Source of the DNA: Tupaia tana
Taxonomy: Eukaryota; Chordata; Mammalia; Scandentia; Tupaiidae
Reading direction: 5' to 3'
Assembly (NCBI GenBank): GCA_026018925.1
Contig: JAKSZU010000004.1
Span: 39,141,233 to 39,205,232, forward strand
Length of the DNA stretch: 64,000 nt
Translations under genes and position numbers: made by a program
The notes under the pieces: generated by a model
Told to the model about the DNA's origin: nothing
Database searches by the model: none
The model's input: the letters and a program-made list of their open reading frames with translations, nothing else
In this document: piece by piece, positions 34,601-46,760 of the stretch
How positions within the stretch are numbered: position 1 is the stretch's first letter
Layout: the number at the start of each line of letters is the position of its first letter

Positions 34601-35050
34601 CTCTGTCCCTGGACACAATGATTGCCCTGCATGCCTGGGTACATTGCATAGGCAAATATAACTTGCATTCTTTTATGTAGGATGCTGAAAAAATAATCAC
34701 AGGAGCTAGTGATGCTAGGGAGCACATATATGGATCCATGGAAAGAGTTTGCCTGTGAATGAGGCCAACACGGGGAAAGATGAGCTAAAAAATGAAGGGG
34801 GAGAGAAAGAGCAAAAAAGAGGGAGAGAAATAGGGAGAGGGCTACAAGGAGAGAGAAGAGGAGGAAAAAAGAGAAGGAGGTGGGGGAAAAGAGAGATGCA
34901 GAGAGAGAAAACACAAGTATGAATTAATATCTTTTGAACTCCTAGACTCAACTGTGCCTGAAGTTAGGACCCCTTGAGGTTCCCAACTGCATGTTGTTTT
35001 TACTTATGAAAGCTTGAGTTTAATTCTTGTCACTTGCAAAATTAAAAAAG
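34600..35050. repeat. Purine-rich tract in a possible old LTR
   Basis: 34790-34915 is GA-rich low complexity. The following 'cctagactcaactgtgcctgaagt' and 'gaaagcttgagtttaattcttgtcacttgcaa' resemble the 3' part of an old mammalian LTR whose family I cannot name. Confidence 0.3.
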
Positions 35051-35893
35051 CCTAGAAAAGATGCAGAAGCAAATTAAGAAGCAAACTGGGCTTTTAAGAT
35101 GTAGCTAAATGTGCATAGCAGAAATGGTGGGGGTAGGGATGAAATTACAGAGAAAGTACATCTAGCAGCAGAGAGTGTCAAGAAAAGATGTTTATGCTAC
35201 TGGATAAAGTACATAGCCTTGGGTAATTCAGAAGAGAAGAGTTTGGAAGAAGAACACATGGTTGAGTAAACATTGATTTTCTCTGGACCTGTGTATGCAC
35301 TGGCTTATGAAGTACAGATTGTAGCAATTCCAATTAAAATATCTTTTGAGGAAAATCTACAACCAGAACAAATGTGGGAGTAAAGGGTGAACCTTTCTTG
35401 GCCTCAAGAATTACAGGCTAATGGAATTCTAAAGGAATGGTAGAAGCAGCAGCTATACTAGCAGATAAAGGCAAGGTGAAATTAGAGTCCATGAATATGG
35501 ACCAAAGAATAAGAAACTCTGATGGTGAAGGTGGTACAAAGACACAGATTTTGCTTAGAGGACTACTTGTTATAAATATATTTCCTCACAAGAAAGAGGA
35601 GCATCTCTGTCTCTGGAAAGAGATCGCATTAAATTGAGTATGGAACAGTAAGGTAGGAAAATGCTTATTGATATAGGGTGATAGTGCTGGCTTTCAGTAA
35701 TTTCATGGAATTGCTGGGTGTGACAGTCTCTACAATCTTTATTTCTAAGAACCCTGCTGAAGTGGCTGGAGTCTCTACAGGTAACTGGCTGTGGAGGTGG
35801 ATGATCCTATTATTTCTATTTTTATCAGAAGTGGTGGCTAGCCAGAAAGACTTTGTAAACCCATAAATAGCTATAAAAACATAATAGATTACA
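35051..35893. other. Unique sequence, nothing recognised
   Basis: No repeat, gene or RNA is recognised. Confidence 0.35.
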
Positions 35894-36122
35894 TGGTGTA
35901 GACTGTAGTTAGTGTACTGGACTTCACTGTTGGAAGCCATATGTCAGCTATGAGTATGGATCTCTGGATCTTCCTGAAAACATACATGCAGGCTCCCAAG
36001 TTCATGAGGAACTGGAGGCCTGGGGAAAGGGAATGGTGGTGTGATAAGACCCTATCGAGGGTACTTTCTCTCTGTCTTTCTTTCTCTCAGGCCCACATTC
36101 TTTATCATAAAAGAAAAAAATA
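35894..36122 (+). mobile_element. Family B SINE, monomer
   Basis: 'atggtgtagactgtagttagtgtactgg', TTGGAAGCCATATGTCAGC, GGTGTGATAAGACCCTATCG and a CTTTCTTTCTCTCAGG end match the copy at 3975 in order. It ends in an AAAAGAAAAAAATAA tail. Confidence 0.65.
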
Positions 36123-36149
36123 ACAGACCATTATTTATTTTGACAATGC

Positions 36150-36435
36150 TTCTCTCAGGGATGGTGTACAATGCCTGTGACTATATTCCTCAAACCCATT
36201 TTCCAAACACACACACTCTGGGATTTTTGTTCCTCTTTCAAGTTTCAAGTAACCCTTCCTCCAGGAAGCTTGTCAGATCTTTTTCTGTCCCCTTTTTTAT
36301 GGACTGGTAGCATTTCTTTTTGTACTTTATTGCAATTGTTTGTTTATATATCACCTGCCATTAAATTATGAAATCAGTAAGGAAAGAGACTGAATATTAA
36401 CCTCTATTTCTGATTCTTAACATAGAACCTCTTTC
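36150..36435 (+). mobile_element. L2 LINE 3' end, sense
   Basis: 'aagtaacccttcctccaggaagcttgtcag' is the typical L2 3' block, followed about 130 bp on by AAGGAAAGAGACTGAATATT and CTTAACATAGAACCTC. Confidence 0.65.
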
Positions 36436-36542
36436 ATTGTAGATATTATCAAGGAATTTTATATTTTATTAAAAAATCTTTCTATTAAGTTAATAGATTG
36501 CTAATGACAAAGAGATCAGATAGAAGTTAAGAAGGAGGAATG

Positions 36543-36633
36543 GCAGGCAGGTGGTGTGATAGTTAAGGGCGCTAGACGTCCACATGGCCAACTGCAGTTT
36601 GAGTCCTGGACCTGGTGGCTTGCTTTCTCACTT

Positions 36634-36664
<31 letters not shown>

Positions 36665-36703
36665 GTCCCTCTCTGTTCAAAATTAAATAAATAAATAAAT
36701 AAA
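36543..36703 (+). mobile_element. Short-form tRNA-related SINE
   Basis: GGCAGGTGGTGTGATAGTTA, GCAGTTTGAGTCCTGGACC, TGGTGGCTTGCTTTCTCAC, a CT microsatellite, then CAAAATTAAATAAATAAATA. Confidence 0.88.
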
Positions 36704-36734
36704 GCGAAATATATATATATATTTGTTAAAAAGA

Positions 36735-36868
36735 GAGGCCAAGAGGTGGCATGGTGGTTAAAGACGCTGGACTCCAACATGACTGACCACGGTTTGAGTC
36801 TTGGGCCTGGTGGGTTGCTTTCTCTCTTTCTCTCTCTGTGTCTTACTCTAGTCAAATTAAAAAACAAA
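36735..36868 (+). mobile_element. Short-form tRNA-related SINE
   Basis: GAGGCCAAGAGGTGGCATGG, CACGGTTTGAGTCTTGGGCC, TGGTGGGTTGCTTTCTC and CTAGTCAAATTAAAAAAC. It lies 31 bp downstream of another short form in the same orientation, so the two are separate insertions. Confidence 0.88.
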
Positions 36869-37289
36869 GGAAAACAATAATGATAAAATAGAGGAAATAA
36901 TTCTTTAAAAAAATGTAGTTAAGAAAGAGAAAGGGGCAAAGATATTTTACGATTTATCCAGTTTTGAGAACTCATACCTCATTAGTATTAATGCAGTCTT
37001 TAGGAAAATTTTTTTCATGTTTTTTATTTCATTTTATTTTATACATTAAATCACATTATTTAGCTTACAAAATGAATATTTCAACAGGTGAACATTTCTC
37101 CCTAGTCCAGTTGATAAAACTATAAAGTATCTTCAAGATATAATACCACATTTCTTTTTCCCATTAATGCTTTGCCTCCCTATTTTTCTTGTAAATGTCC
37201 TTCCTCAGACCCTACTCTTTCACACACACTATATCTGATATTTATATCCATATACTGTGTTTATAAATCCTTTAGTCAATCGGTTTCTG

Positions 37290-40200
37290 TCAGAGTGCGG
37301 CACTCAGTATATATTAAGTGGGGACATACAATGCCTCTCCTTCATAGCCTGGCTTGCTTCACTCAGCAGTAAATCTTCCATATTCATCCAATTCCTATCA
37401 AAAGCCTGGGTTTTGTTGTTTTTTATGGCTCAATAGTATTCCAGAGAGTATATGTGCCAGAGATTTTCTATCTATTCATCTGTTCGTGGGCATTCAGGTT
37501 GTTTCCATGACTTAGCAATTGTCAATAGTGCCACAATAAACATCAACGTGCAAGCACTTTTCCGATGAAGTATTCTTCTGTCCTTTGGGTAGATACCAGG
37601 AAGTGGGATTGCTGGATCATATGGTAGTTATATTTGTAGATTTCTGAGGAATCTCCAAATTGTCCTCTACAATGGATGGACCAATTTACATTCCCACCAG
37701 CAGTGTAAGAGAGTTCCCCTTTAGTTATACCTCCGCCAGCACTTACATTTTTTTTTTTTTTAATCTTAGTCATTCTGACTGGGGTTAGGTGGTATCTCAT
37801 TGTCGTTTTGATCTGCATTTCCCTTACCATGAGGGATGTTGAGCATTTTTTCTTATGCCTTTTAGCTATTCATAAGTCATCTTTAGACAGTGGTTTTTTC
37901 AACTCATTCTCCCATCTTTTAATAGGATTGATCATCTTCTTTTGGTACAGCTGCTTGAGTTCCTTGTGAATTCTGGTTATCAATCCTTATCTGATGTAGT
38001 TTTCCCATTCTGAGGGCTGTTGATTTACACTTATTACTGTGTCTTTTGCCATGCAGAAACTTCTTAGTCTGATGTAATTCCACTTGTCTATTTTGGGGAT
38101 TATCCACGGTGCTTTGGAGGTCTTATTTAAGAAGTCTTTCCCTACCCCAGTGTCTCCCAGAGTTTCCCCAGTGTTTTCCAGGAGCAGTTTTATAGTTTGA
38201 GGTCTTAGATTTAGATCTTTGATCCACCTTTACTTGATTTTTGTCAAAGGTGAGAGGCAGGGGTTCAGATTCATCTTTCTGCAGGTGGAAATCCAGTTTT
38301 TCCAGTACCATTTGCTGAAGAGGTTTTCCTTTTCCCACCAGGTTGACTGGTACCCCTTATCAAAAATCAGTTGACTGTATGTTTGGGGATTTATTTCTGG
38401 GGACTCTATTCTGTTCCATTGATCTACATGTCTGTTTCTTTGGCAGTACCATGCTATTTTGATTACCACAGCTTTGAAGTATATTTTTGGATCAGGGAGT
38501 GAGATGTCAACCACTCCACTCTTCTTCTACAGAATTGCTTTGGCAATACGGGGTCTTTTATGATTTCAGATGAAATTTATGATTGTCTTTTCTAGATCTT
38601 AGAAGAATGTGTCTGGTACTTTGATTGGCATTGCATTAAATGTGTAGATTAATTTGGGTAGAATTGCCATTTTGTTTATATTAATTCTTTCAATCCAGGA
38701 ATATGGGATGTCCTTCCACTTTTTTGTGTCATTTTCTATTTCCTTTTTTTTTAGTTTCTCATAGTTTTCCTTGTGGAAGTCTTTAACTTCTTTGGTTAGA
38801 TTTTTTCCTAAGTATCTTTATACTTTTTGTGGCTATGGTAAATGGAATAACCTTTGTTCAGTTCTATCTCAGTCTGCCTGTTGTTCGTATTTAGAAATGC
38901 TATATAGATTTCTGTAAACTGATTTTGTATCCTGCAACGTTACTGTATTCGTGTATTACTTCCAGAAATTTTTTCATGGAAGTCATTGAGTCTTCTATCA
39001 AACCTGTCATCTGTGAATAGTGAGAGTTTCACCTGTTCTTTTTCTATTTGAATGCCTTTTATTTTCTACTCTTTTCTGATTGCGTTGTTGAGGACTTCCA
39101 GTACTATATTGAAAAGGAGTGGATAAAGTGGGCATCCTTTTCTTGTACCTGTTTTTAGCTGGAAAGCTTTCAGCTTTTCTCCATTGAGGATGATGTTCTC
39201 TATGGGTTTTTCATAGATAGCTTTTATTGTGTTGAGAAATGACTCTTCTATGCTGATTTTGCTGAGAGTCTTGATCATGAAGGGATGCTGTATATTTTCA
39301 AATGCTTTTTCTGCATCATCGATACCACCATATGGTTTTTATTTTTCTTCTTGTTAATATGGTGTATTACATTAATGGTTTTGCGTATGTTGAACCAACC
39401 TTGCATTTCTGGAATAAAGCCTACCTGATCATGGATGTATGATCTTTTTTATAAGTAGCTGAATACAATTTACTAGTATCTTGTTGAGAATCTTTGCATG
39501 TATATTCAACATGGATATAGGTTTATAGTTTTCCTTCCTTGTCCTATACTTATCTGTTTTAAGAATAAGGGTGATAAAGACTTTATAGAATGAATTAGGG
39601 AGAGATTCACCCTTTTAGATCTTTAAAAATAACTTGAGCAGAATGGGGGTTAACTCTTCTTTGAATGTTTTGTAGAACTCAGATGTGAAGCCATCAGGGC
39701 CAGGGCTTTTCTTAGTTGGGAGGTTATTTATTACTGATTCAATCTCCTGGCTTGTTATGGGCCTATTCAGACTTTCTATATCCTCCTGGCTTAATCCTGG
39801 TAGATTGTTTGTGCCCAGGAATTTGTCCGTCTCATCCAGATTGTCTTGTTTCTTGGCATATAGTTGTTCACAGTATCCTCTAATGATGTTTTGTATTTCT
39901 ACTATGTTTGTTGTTGTTTTGTCTGCTTTATTGCAGATTTGATTCACCTGGTTCCTTTCTCTCTTCTTAATAAGTCTCATTAGTGTTGTATCAATTTTGT
40001 TTATCTTTTCAAAGAACCAGCTTTTACTTTCATTAATTTTTTGTATAGTTCTTTTATTTTCTATTTCATTTATTTCTGCTCCTATCTTTATTATTTCCTT
40101 TCTCCTGGAGTTTTTTGGATTTTTTTTTTCAGTTGCTTTTCCAATTCTCTGAGACATGAAGTTAGATGATCTATTTGCCTTCTTTTCATCTTCCTCTTAA

Positions 40201-41125
40201 GTGCACTAATTGCTATGAACTGCCCTCTTATGACTGCTTTAGCAGTGTCCCAAAGACTATGGAAACTTGTGTCCTCATTGTCATTGGCTTCCATGAATCT
40301 TTTGATTTCATTCTTTATTTCTTCAGTAGTTGTGGAGTCATTCAGGAGTAGGTTCTATAGTTTCCATATATTTGAGTATTTTTGAGTATTTCTCTTGAAA
40401 TTAAACTCATGTTTAGTTCCATCATGGTTGGATAAGGTGCTGGATACAGTTTCTATGCTTTTGAATTTGTAGAGGCTTGCTTTGTGCCCTATGATGTGAT
40501 CAATCTTCGAGAAGGTTCCATGTGGGGGTGAGAAAAAAGTATATCTCATGGTTTTTGTATGGAAAGTTCTATAGATGTCTGATAAGTCCATTTGATTTAT
40601 GGTATCATTTATACCCTTTACCTCTTTACCTATTTTTTTTTATCTAGATGTTCTGTCCTGAGCAGATAGTGCGCAGTTGAGGTCTCCAACAATTAGTGTG
40701 TTGCAGTCTATCTCCCCTTTTAGATCTAACAGTCTTTCCTTCACATATTTGGGTGCTCCTGTGTTAGGAGCATAGTTATTTACAAGCATTATATCTTCTT
40801 GATCGATTGACCCTTTTACTACAATATATTGCCCTTTGTCTCTTCGAACAGTTTTTGTTTTAAAGCCTATTTTTTCAGAAATTAGTATCATGACTCCAGC
40901 TCTTTTTTGGTTTTCATTTGCATGGAAAATCTTTTTTCAACCCTTTATTTTCAGTCTGTGTATATCTTTATCCATGAAGTGGGTTTTCTATATGCAACAG
41001 ATAGAGGGTTTCTGTTTTTTAATCCACTCAGCCAGTCAGTGTCTCTTGATTGGAGAATTTAATCCGTTAACATTCAGTGTTAAGATCGATGTTACTGGAC
41101 CTGTCCCAACGTTTAAGTTGACCAT
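37290..41125 (-). pseudogene. LINE-1 ORF2 remnant
   Basis: ORF2 starts at ATG 41125. Endonuclease pieces are at 40640-40891 (LIVGDLNCALSAQDR, the catalytic D/N pair) and 40355-40591, where the usual SDH triad reads SNH. A 180-codon piece at 39615-40157 covers the pre-RT region and [25 protein letters not shown] follows at 39066-39278. Frameshifts and stops separate all pieces. Confidence 0.92.
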
Positions 41126-41350
41126 TTCCTTAGTTGTCTTTTATCCCTTTGTTTCTGGATGTTACTTCTTTAGTTTTCTTGGAACAATACTTTCTTGAGG
41201 GTTTCTTGAAGAGCTGGTCTGGTGTTGGCAAATTCTTTCAGGTTTTGTTTGAGAAGATTTTAATCTTTTTTACCATATGAAGGATAATCTTGCAGGATAT
41301 AATAATCTTGGTTGAAATTGTTTCTCTCTTAACACTTTCAATACATTTTT

Positions 41351-42138
41351 TCATTCTTTCCTTGCTTGCACTGTTTCCATTGAGAAGTCTGGTGTTAGCC
41401 TGATGAGGTGACCTTTGTAAGTCACTTGTCCTTTCTCTCTTGCCAGTTTTAGTATCTTGTCTTTATCTGTGGCCTTTGTCAGTCTGGCTAAGATGTGCCT
41501 TGGGGAAGATCTTCTTGGGTTGATTCTATCAGGGGTCCTTTGTATTTCTTGAGTCTGGATGCTTGAGTGCCTCTCTAAACTTGGGAAATTTTCTTCCAGG
41601 ATTTCATGGAATAGATTTTCCATGCCGTTATTAGTTTCTTCACCTTCTGGGATACCAATTATTTGGATGTTAGGGTGTCTAATGGAATCTAGTATTTCTC
41701 GTATGTTATCCTTTTTTTTTGTTGTTGTTGTTATTTTCTCAATATTTTTGGTGGTTTTCTCTAGGTCAGAGGTTTTCTCTTCTTCATTAGAGATTTGATC
41801 TTCAGCATGGTCTAATCGACTTTTAATACTTTCGAGAGAGTTTTTGATTTCCTGTATTATAGACTTAATTTCTAGTAGTTCCATCTGATTCTTTCTTAGC
41901 GTGTTCATTTCTTCTTTCATAATGTGGAAGGACTTCGTAATCTCCTGTAGTTCATTGTCTCTTTTCTGTTCCAACTCATAGAATTTGGTCACCATGAATG
42001 TTCTAAAATTCTTTCTCAGACATTTTGTTAACATCCTCTGTTTTTTTCAAGAAATAGAAGGGAGTCACTGTGTTCTTTTGATGGAGACATATTTCCTGAT
42101 TTATTCAGACCTGTGACTCTTCTTCTACTTCTAGCCAT
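41351..42138 (-). pseudogene. LINE-1 ORF1 remnant
   Basis: ATG at 42138 (MARSRRRVTGLNKSGN). The frame shifts near 42030 and continues for 227 codons to 41351 with the coiled coil (KFYELEQKRDNELQEITKSF) and IIGIPEGEE. It parallels the plus-strand ORF1, but the frameshifts are not identical. Confidence 0.9.
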
Positions 42139-42139
42139 T

Positions 42140-42945
42140 GGGAGGTGTATTAACTTTGGAATACCTTTTAGGAGAATGTTTCTTCGACTAGGAGCAAGTA
42201 TGTTTTCCTTTTGCTGTGGACTGAAGACTGCCAAAGTCTCTCTTCTGTTGTGTTTAGCGATGTGGTCCAAGGAGGAGCATCCTATCCAGGTGTCTGAAGA
42301 AAAGTATCTCGTTTTTTTTGCAGGTGGCTCAGTAGAAGGGAGGATCCCAGAGAGTCTTTTTTTTAAAATTATTTATTAAATTTTATTTATTCATTTATTT
42401 ATTTTTAATTTGAGAAAGAGAGAGACACAGAAACAGAGAGAAATAGGGGAAGTGAGAAAGCAAGGCACCAGGTCCAAGACTTGAACCATGGTCAGCCATG
42501 TGGGAGTGTCCAGCACCTTAACCACCATGCCACCTGCTAGTCCCTCCAGAGAGTCTTAAAATACTAGAATATTTCAGAACTGTGATTCTAGACTTAGCTA
42601 GTCCGTCTGGGAAGGTGCAGATAGAGGAAGAGAGGACCAAATAGGTGGGAAGACAGTAAGAAGGAGAATAAAGAAAAAGGTGTGAGACACGTGCCTGTGT
42701 GGCGTGCCGTTTTGTCAGAGGTCTGAAGATGGAAGTGGGGTGAATGTAGAGCTGAGGGCGTTCCTGTGTGGTAAGAAGTGAGAAATTTACAAATGAAAGA
42801 AGAGGAGAAGGAAAAAAAAAATCCCTACCTGGCTGACAGAGATTGGGGTCTCTGGGCTTGGGGGTGCTGGGGCGAGAGCTGGGGCAGGGGCCCTGCCTCA
42901 GTGTCCCTTATGCCGGGGTCTGAAGATGGAAGTCGTCTTTAGGAA
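42140..42945 (-). promoter_or_regulatory. LINE-1 5' UTR with repeated units
   Basis: GC-rich. GGTCTGAAGATGGAAGT occurs at 42720-42736 and 42917-42933 (period 197 bp), each preceded by a GTGCCG/ATGCCG word. In reverse complement, CACTGAGGCAGGG with the C-rich 'gcccctgccccagctctcgccccag' resembles the monomer of the plus-strand LINE-1. This suggests a related tandem-monomer promoter. Confidence 0.55.
42359..42545 (-). mobile_element. Short-form SINE nested in LINE-1 5' UTR
   Basis: Antisense short form (AATTTGAGAAAGAGAGAGAC, GCACCAGGTCCAAGACTTG, ATGCCACCTGCTAGTCCCT). The 12-bp TSD CCAGAGAGTCTT is exact at 42347-42358 and 42546-42557. Confidence 0.95.
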
Positions 42946-43446
42946 ATTGGATAGTCTATTCTTCATCAATGGTACCAGCTGATGATCACATCTCTGTGCA
43001 GGGACACAAATGCTAGCCATGTCATGGTTTCCTAATTCTTGGACTTTTAGAGCTGCAATAAACTGTGAATACCATTCTGATGTTCATGTCTTTGTAGCTG
43101 GTATTTGGAGGATATTTATTTAAAATTTCTGTTACTGTGATGTTTTGTTTCTGCTCGTTTGTTTCTTTGTATTGTTAGTTCCATTCTACTGTGAGTTCTC
43201 CTGGGGACAGCAGTTGTCAGTTTTCTTCATGTAGCTTCTTCAGTGTCTAGCCCAGGCTAAGGCAAAATAAATAAATAAGTAAATAAATAAAATAAAAAGG
43301 AGAAATCCTGATTGGCAAAGCAAGCAGGTTCTGCAGAACCATATTTGTAAGAGTAAAGTTTGTAATATACTAGAACCAAGCATCTTCGTATTCAGGTACT
43401 AAATTTTATATTTATTTAAAGACTTGCAAATATGCATGTGTACACA

Positions 43447-43480
<34 letters not shown>

Positions 43481-43957
43481 ACTGGGTTTATGTCTGGGCC
43501 ATGATATCCCTCTTCCTCTACATGTGACTATAAAATTAATCAAGCAATTCAGTAGCCACAGTGAGAGTAATAAAGCATTCTGCAATTAGAACCAGTGCTA
43601 AGTGATGCACAGTTGTAATCTATGAAGAAGAATTAATGCTTCTATGACATCAGTAATGAAGTGCCTTCTGAGCTTATTGGGGTCAGGACTTAGCCAGTGT
43701 AGAAATAGAGAAAATGTCTGGATACTGTGGTGAGATCACAAAAGTGATCTAAAATTTAGTAAATTAGGGAGACTGACCTGGGTCCCATCTTCAGAGAGCT
43801 GTTTGATCAGAAGTCCAGGCAGAATATTAAGGGCTTTTTCAAAATTGTGTGCTTGAGTCAGTTACTATGAAATGAAACCAGAGGCTCCATTATGTACAAG
43901 AACACATTAGCTTCTCCAGCCATTACTAGGTCTTTGGTAATACATATACACATATAT
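42946..43957. other. Mostly unique sequence; L2 remnant and microsatellites
   Basis: About 43165-43260 ('ctgtgagttctcctggggacagcag', GTGTCTAGCCCAGGCTAAGG) is a sense L2 3' end followed by AATA repeats to 43296. A CA run lies at 43442-43480. 43490-43957 is unrecognised single-copy DNA. Confidence 0.45.
43442..43480. repeat. (CA)n microsatellite
   Basis: Uninterrupted CA run following ACACACGTAC. Confidence 0.97.
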
Positions 43958-44087
43958 GAGGGGTCTTCAAAAAGTTTATGAAAGCTGCATATTAGAAGAA
44001 AACTATATGTGGATTTCAGAATTTATTTGTACAACAATATACTTGTACTTTATTTCCATTTTTCCATGAGCTTTATGAAGTGCCTTT
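43958..44087. mobile_element. Palindromic MITE-like DNA transposon
   Basis: Left end GGGGTCTTCAAAAAGTTTAT matches the reverse complement of the right end, GGCACTTCATAAAGCTCATG. The length of about 130 bp and the inverted repeats fit a mariner-type non-autonomous element common in mammals. I do not recall its formal name. Confidence 0.7.
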
Positions 44088-44161
44088 ATACTTAAAAAAA
44101 AATACATTCTCAATGCAATAAATGAAAAAAGAAGTGACTATTCAAAGAATGAAAAGAGAAT

Positions 44162-44435
44162 GGGCTGGCTCTGTGACCTGGTGATTAGGGCAGCAGGATC
44201 CCACATGGTTGACCCGGCAGGTGGAGTTTGGGACTCAATGGCTTGAGAAATGTACTGTGGTGCAGTATGTTTTTGGGCATGCATGCCAAAAATCCCAGGA
44301 GGAGGGAGAGATGGAGAAGAAGGGATTGTGGCATGACTATTTCCCATGAGGGGTGCTTTCTGCTCTTCCTATTTCTGTTCTGTCTCTAGTGAGTACACAC
44401 ACTTTCTAACAACAACAGCAATAATAAAATGAACT
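44162..44435 (+). mobile_element. tRNA-related SINE, old sense copy
   Basis: GGGCTGGCTCTGTGACCTGG, GATCCCACATGGTTGACCC, GGAGAAGAAGGGATTGTGGC, CTAGTGAGTACACACACTTT. TSD AAAAGAGAAT at 44152-44161 and 44436-44445. Confidence 0.88.
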
Positions 44436-44637
44436 AAAAGAGAATACAGGTAAGTATTTATGAGATTTCAGGTTAAGAAAGTTTTCTCTATGTGTAACAA
44501 CTCAGGATGAAAAAATAAAAGCACTTGACAGTATAAAAATTAAAACCTTCTGAATGTTAAAAAATAAAGCAAACAAAATACATATATAAAAATATAATAT
44601 AATTGAAAGATAAACAAAACATTGAATAGTCAGAACT

Positions 44638-44888
44638 CTTTTTTTTTTTTTTTAAAGGTTTTTGCCATAGGGCATGTGTGCTTTCCAGAGAGAGGGAAAA
44701 TGAGAAATCACCGTCCAGAGGGAATGGCCACATAGCAGTCCCTTCTCTTCCATTCTCTTCCTGGTATTTTGGGCATGCATGCATACTTGCCCAGCGTGAT
44801 TTTTTTCAAGCCACCAGGTCTGGGACTCAAACCATGATCAACTATGTGGGAATCCAGCACCTTAACCACCATGCCACCTATTGGTCCA
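44638..44888 (-). mobile_element. tRNA-related SINE, intermediate age
   Basis: Antisense copy: AAAGGTTTTTGCCATAGGGC, AGAGAGAGGGAAAATGAG, CAGTCCCTTCTCTTCCA and head complement CCACCTATTGGTCC. Confidence 0.88.
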
Positions 44889-44924
44889 AAGCTCCATTTT
44901 AATAAAATTAGTTTATAAAAATAG

Positions 44925-45051
44925 TATATATATGTGCAGACACACACACACATATGTCTATAGTGATACAATTATATATATATGTATATATGTGCACATA
45001 TATATATTTTAATATATATATATACATACACACACACACACACACACACAT
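44925..45051. repeat. TA/CA-rich compound microsatellite
   Basis: Repeated ATATAT and ACACAC blocks, including a CA run at about 45028-45050. Confidence 0.95.
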
Positions 45052-46760
45052 AGTGATAAAGTTTTTTCTCTTTTGGTGGGATTGTGGGTAGTTTTAATTT
45101 TCTTCATGTTTTATACTTACCCCAATTATCTTCAGTGAAAGTTTATAATTGTGTTCATTTTTATTATAATTTTGAGATATTAAAAATAAAGTACACTATA
45201 GAGAATAATATAAGAAATACTTATGTACCTATAACCCAAATTAACAATTATTATCATGTTGTGATATTTGCTTCATGTTTTTTTTAATAGAAAGAAATAG
45301 ACCTTTTTATCCACCACCTTTAAGCATCATTTCCTTTACTTCTTCAGAGCTAACCTCTGTGATTAATTTGATATATAAACTGCCATCTATTTCTATACAT
45401 TTGTCCACATTGTTTTATTATATTAATTTCATAATTAGAATAACAGTAAATCAATATGCTACTGGAACAAACAAACACCCAAAATTTCAGTGGCTTACAA
45501 CAAAAAAGGTGTATTTTCTGGCACTGTTCCTGCTTCCCATCATTGGTACAGATGTTGTTTTCCTAATTTTTATGTTTCTTTGATCTTTTCAAAGAGAACA
45601 CAGGAACGTGCGTGTGAACTACATAGGTTCAGATGATTACTCTATACCATAAGCTGCTTACTTCAGCTTATTGCTTTTTAAAAAACTGTGTGATTTATTA
45701 CCACATTCCTGCTCCTTCAAATGGCACAGATACACCCTTGTGAGCATGCCAAGAGCAGGTAAAAGCCCTACAGTGGGCATTAACTGTCTGCCAAATTCAT
45801 TTAGATCAGCGTTTGTTCACGGACTCCTAGCTGCTGCTTTCCTTGCATCTCAGCTCTCTGTATTCTCCTCGGGCTGCCCTTGTTCGACTACCCATTTCGG
45901 ATCAGCTTATCTGGTTCAGCCTTGGAAATCAGCTTCATGCACCATGTTTCATCTTCAGCCTCTAGCCTTGTTCCCTGTGGGCAGAGTCACAGCAGATGCT
46001 CAGTTACTGTTTGGTGAGAGCAGTTGTTGGAAGGGATGCTCCTCCTTCTCCATGCCAACTGTGCAAGGCTGACTGGCGAGGCCTGCTTCCCACATGGCCT
46101 CCTAGTCAAGGAGAGGGAAGATGGCAAAATGCAAACCTGAGCTTGGTTTAAGTCTTCAGTAGTATATTTCTGTTTAAAATTATGTGTGCAAAGCCTTGTA
46201 ATTTCACAAAGATCTCATTTTATGTAGGAAAGCAGCAGGCACACAGAAAGCACAGTTCTCTGGATCATGGAATGCGTGAGTGCTTTTTTCTCTTATGGAT
46301 ATAACAAAACCAGCACTGTTTGGTGTGTCTGAAAGAGGACAGTTCTGTGTCCAGGTTTGGTGGGGTCTGGCCAAATTTGTCCCTGAACACTTTTGGCTTG
46401 GTTCACTCTACGCTTCATTCTAGAGCATGGCAGAACTGAGCAGGCTGCTGAATCTGGAACCCTGAGTTCCCCATCTTTCCCACCCTACTTTCAACTCAAG
46501 AGAATGTGATTCTGAGTCCTGTCGGATTTGGAGTAGATTCCTTTATTCCAGACCTACGTGTTAAACATAGTATCTCTGGTAGGCTGGCAATTTTACTTCT
46601 TTCCTCTCCCTCCCCCCCATTTTCCTGTTTTATTTATTGTCAATCGAGAGTACATTCCCACCACATTTCAGAGAGTAAAATAACAGTTTTCCTGAATTCT
46701 CATCAAGAGAAGGGAACTTTGCAATGGAACATTTTGTGACTGTAATTGAAATGATTCAAA
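45052..46760. other. Unique sequence; GC-richer patch at 45700-46120
   Basis: The region at 45440-45600 ('gctactggaacaaac', GTGGCTTACAACAAAAAAGG) may be a decayed MLT1-like antisense LTR edge. The 45700-46120 patch is less AT-rich and contains a 133-codon open frame that does not read like a known protein. I call no gene. Confidence 0.35.

Larger units (their letters stand above)
37020..42945 (-). mobile_element. LINE-1, near full length, antisense, decayed
   Basis: In reverse complement it runs from a GC-rich repeated 5' UTR (42945 to about 42140) through ORF1 and ORF2 to a 3' UTR ending near 37020 in a T-rich edge. It closely resembles the plus-strand copy at 25819-31955 over most of its length. 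A short-form SINE is nested in its 5' UTR at 42359-42545. Confidence 0.93.

Noticed and set aside
34513..34951. Two long minus-strand frames rich in Leu, Ser and Phe
   Set aside because: They translate the complement of a GA-rich low-complexity tract.
45728..46020. Minus-strand acceptor-like CTCTGCCCACAG followed by an open frame
   Set aside because: Only 28 codons before a stop and no donor; too weak to list as an exon.
45671..46072. 133-codon open frame in a GC-richer patch
   Set aside because: No recognisable domain, no splice or promoter context, and Ser/Cys/Leu-rich composition. I left it as unassigned sequence.
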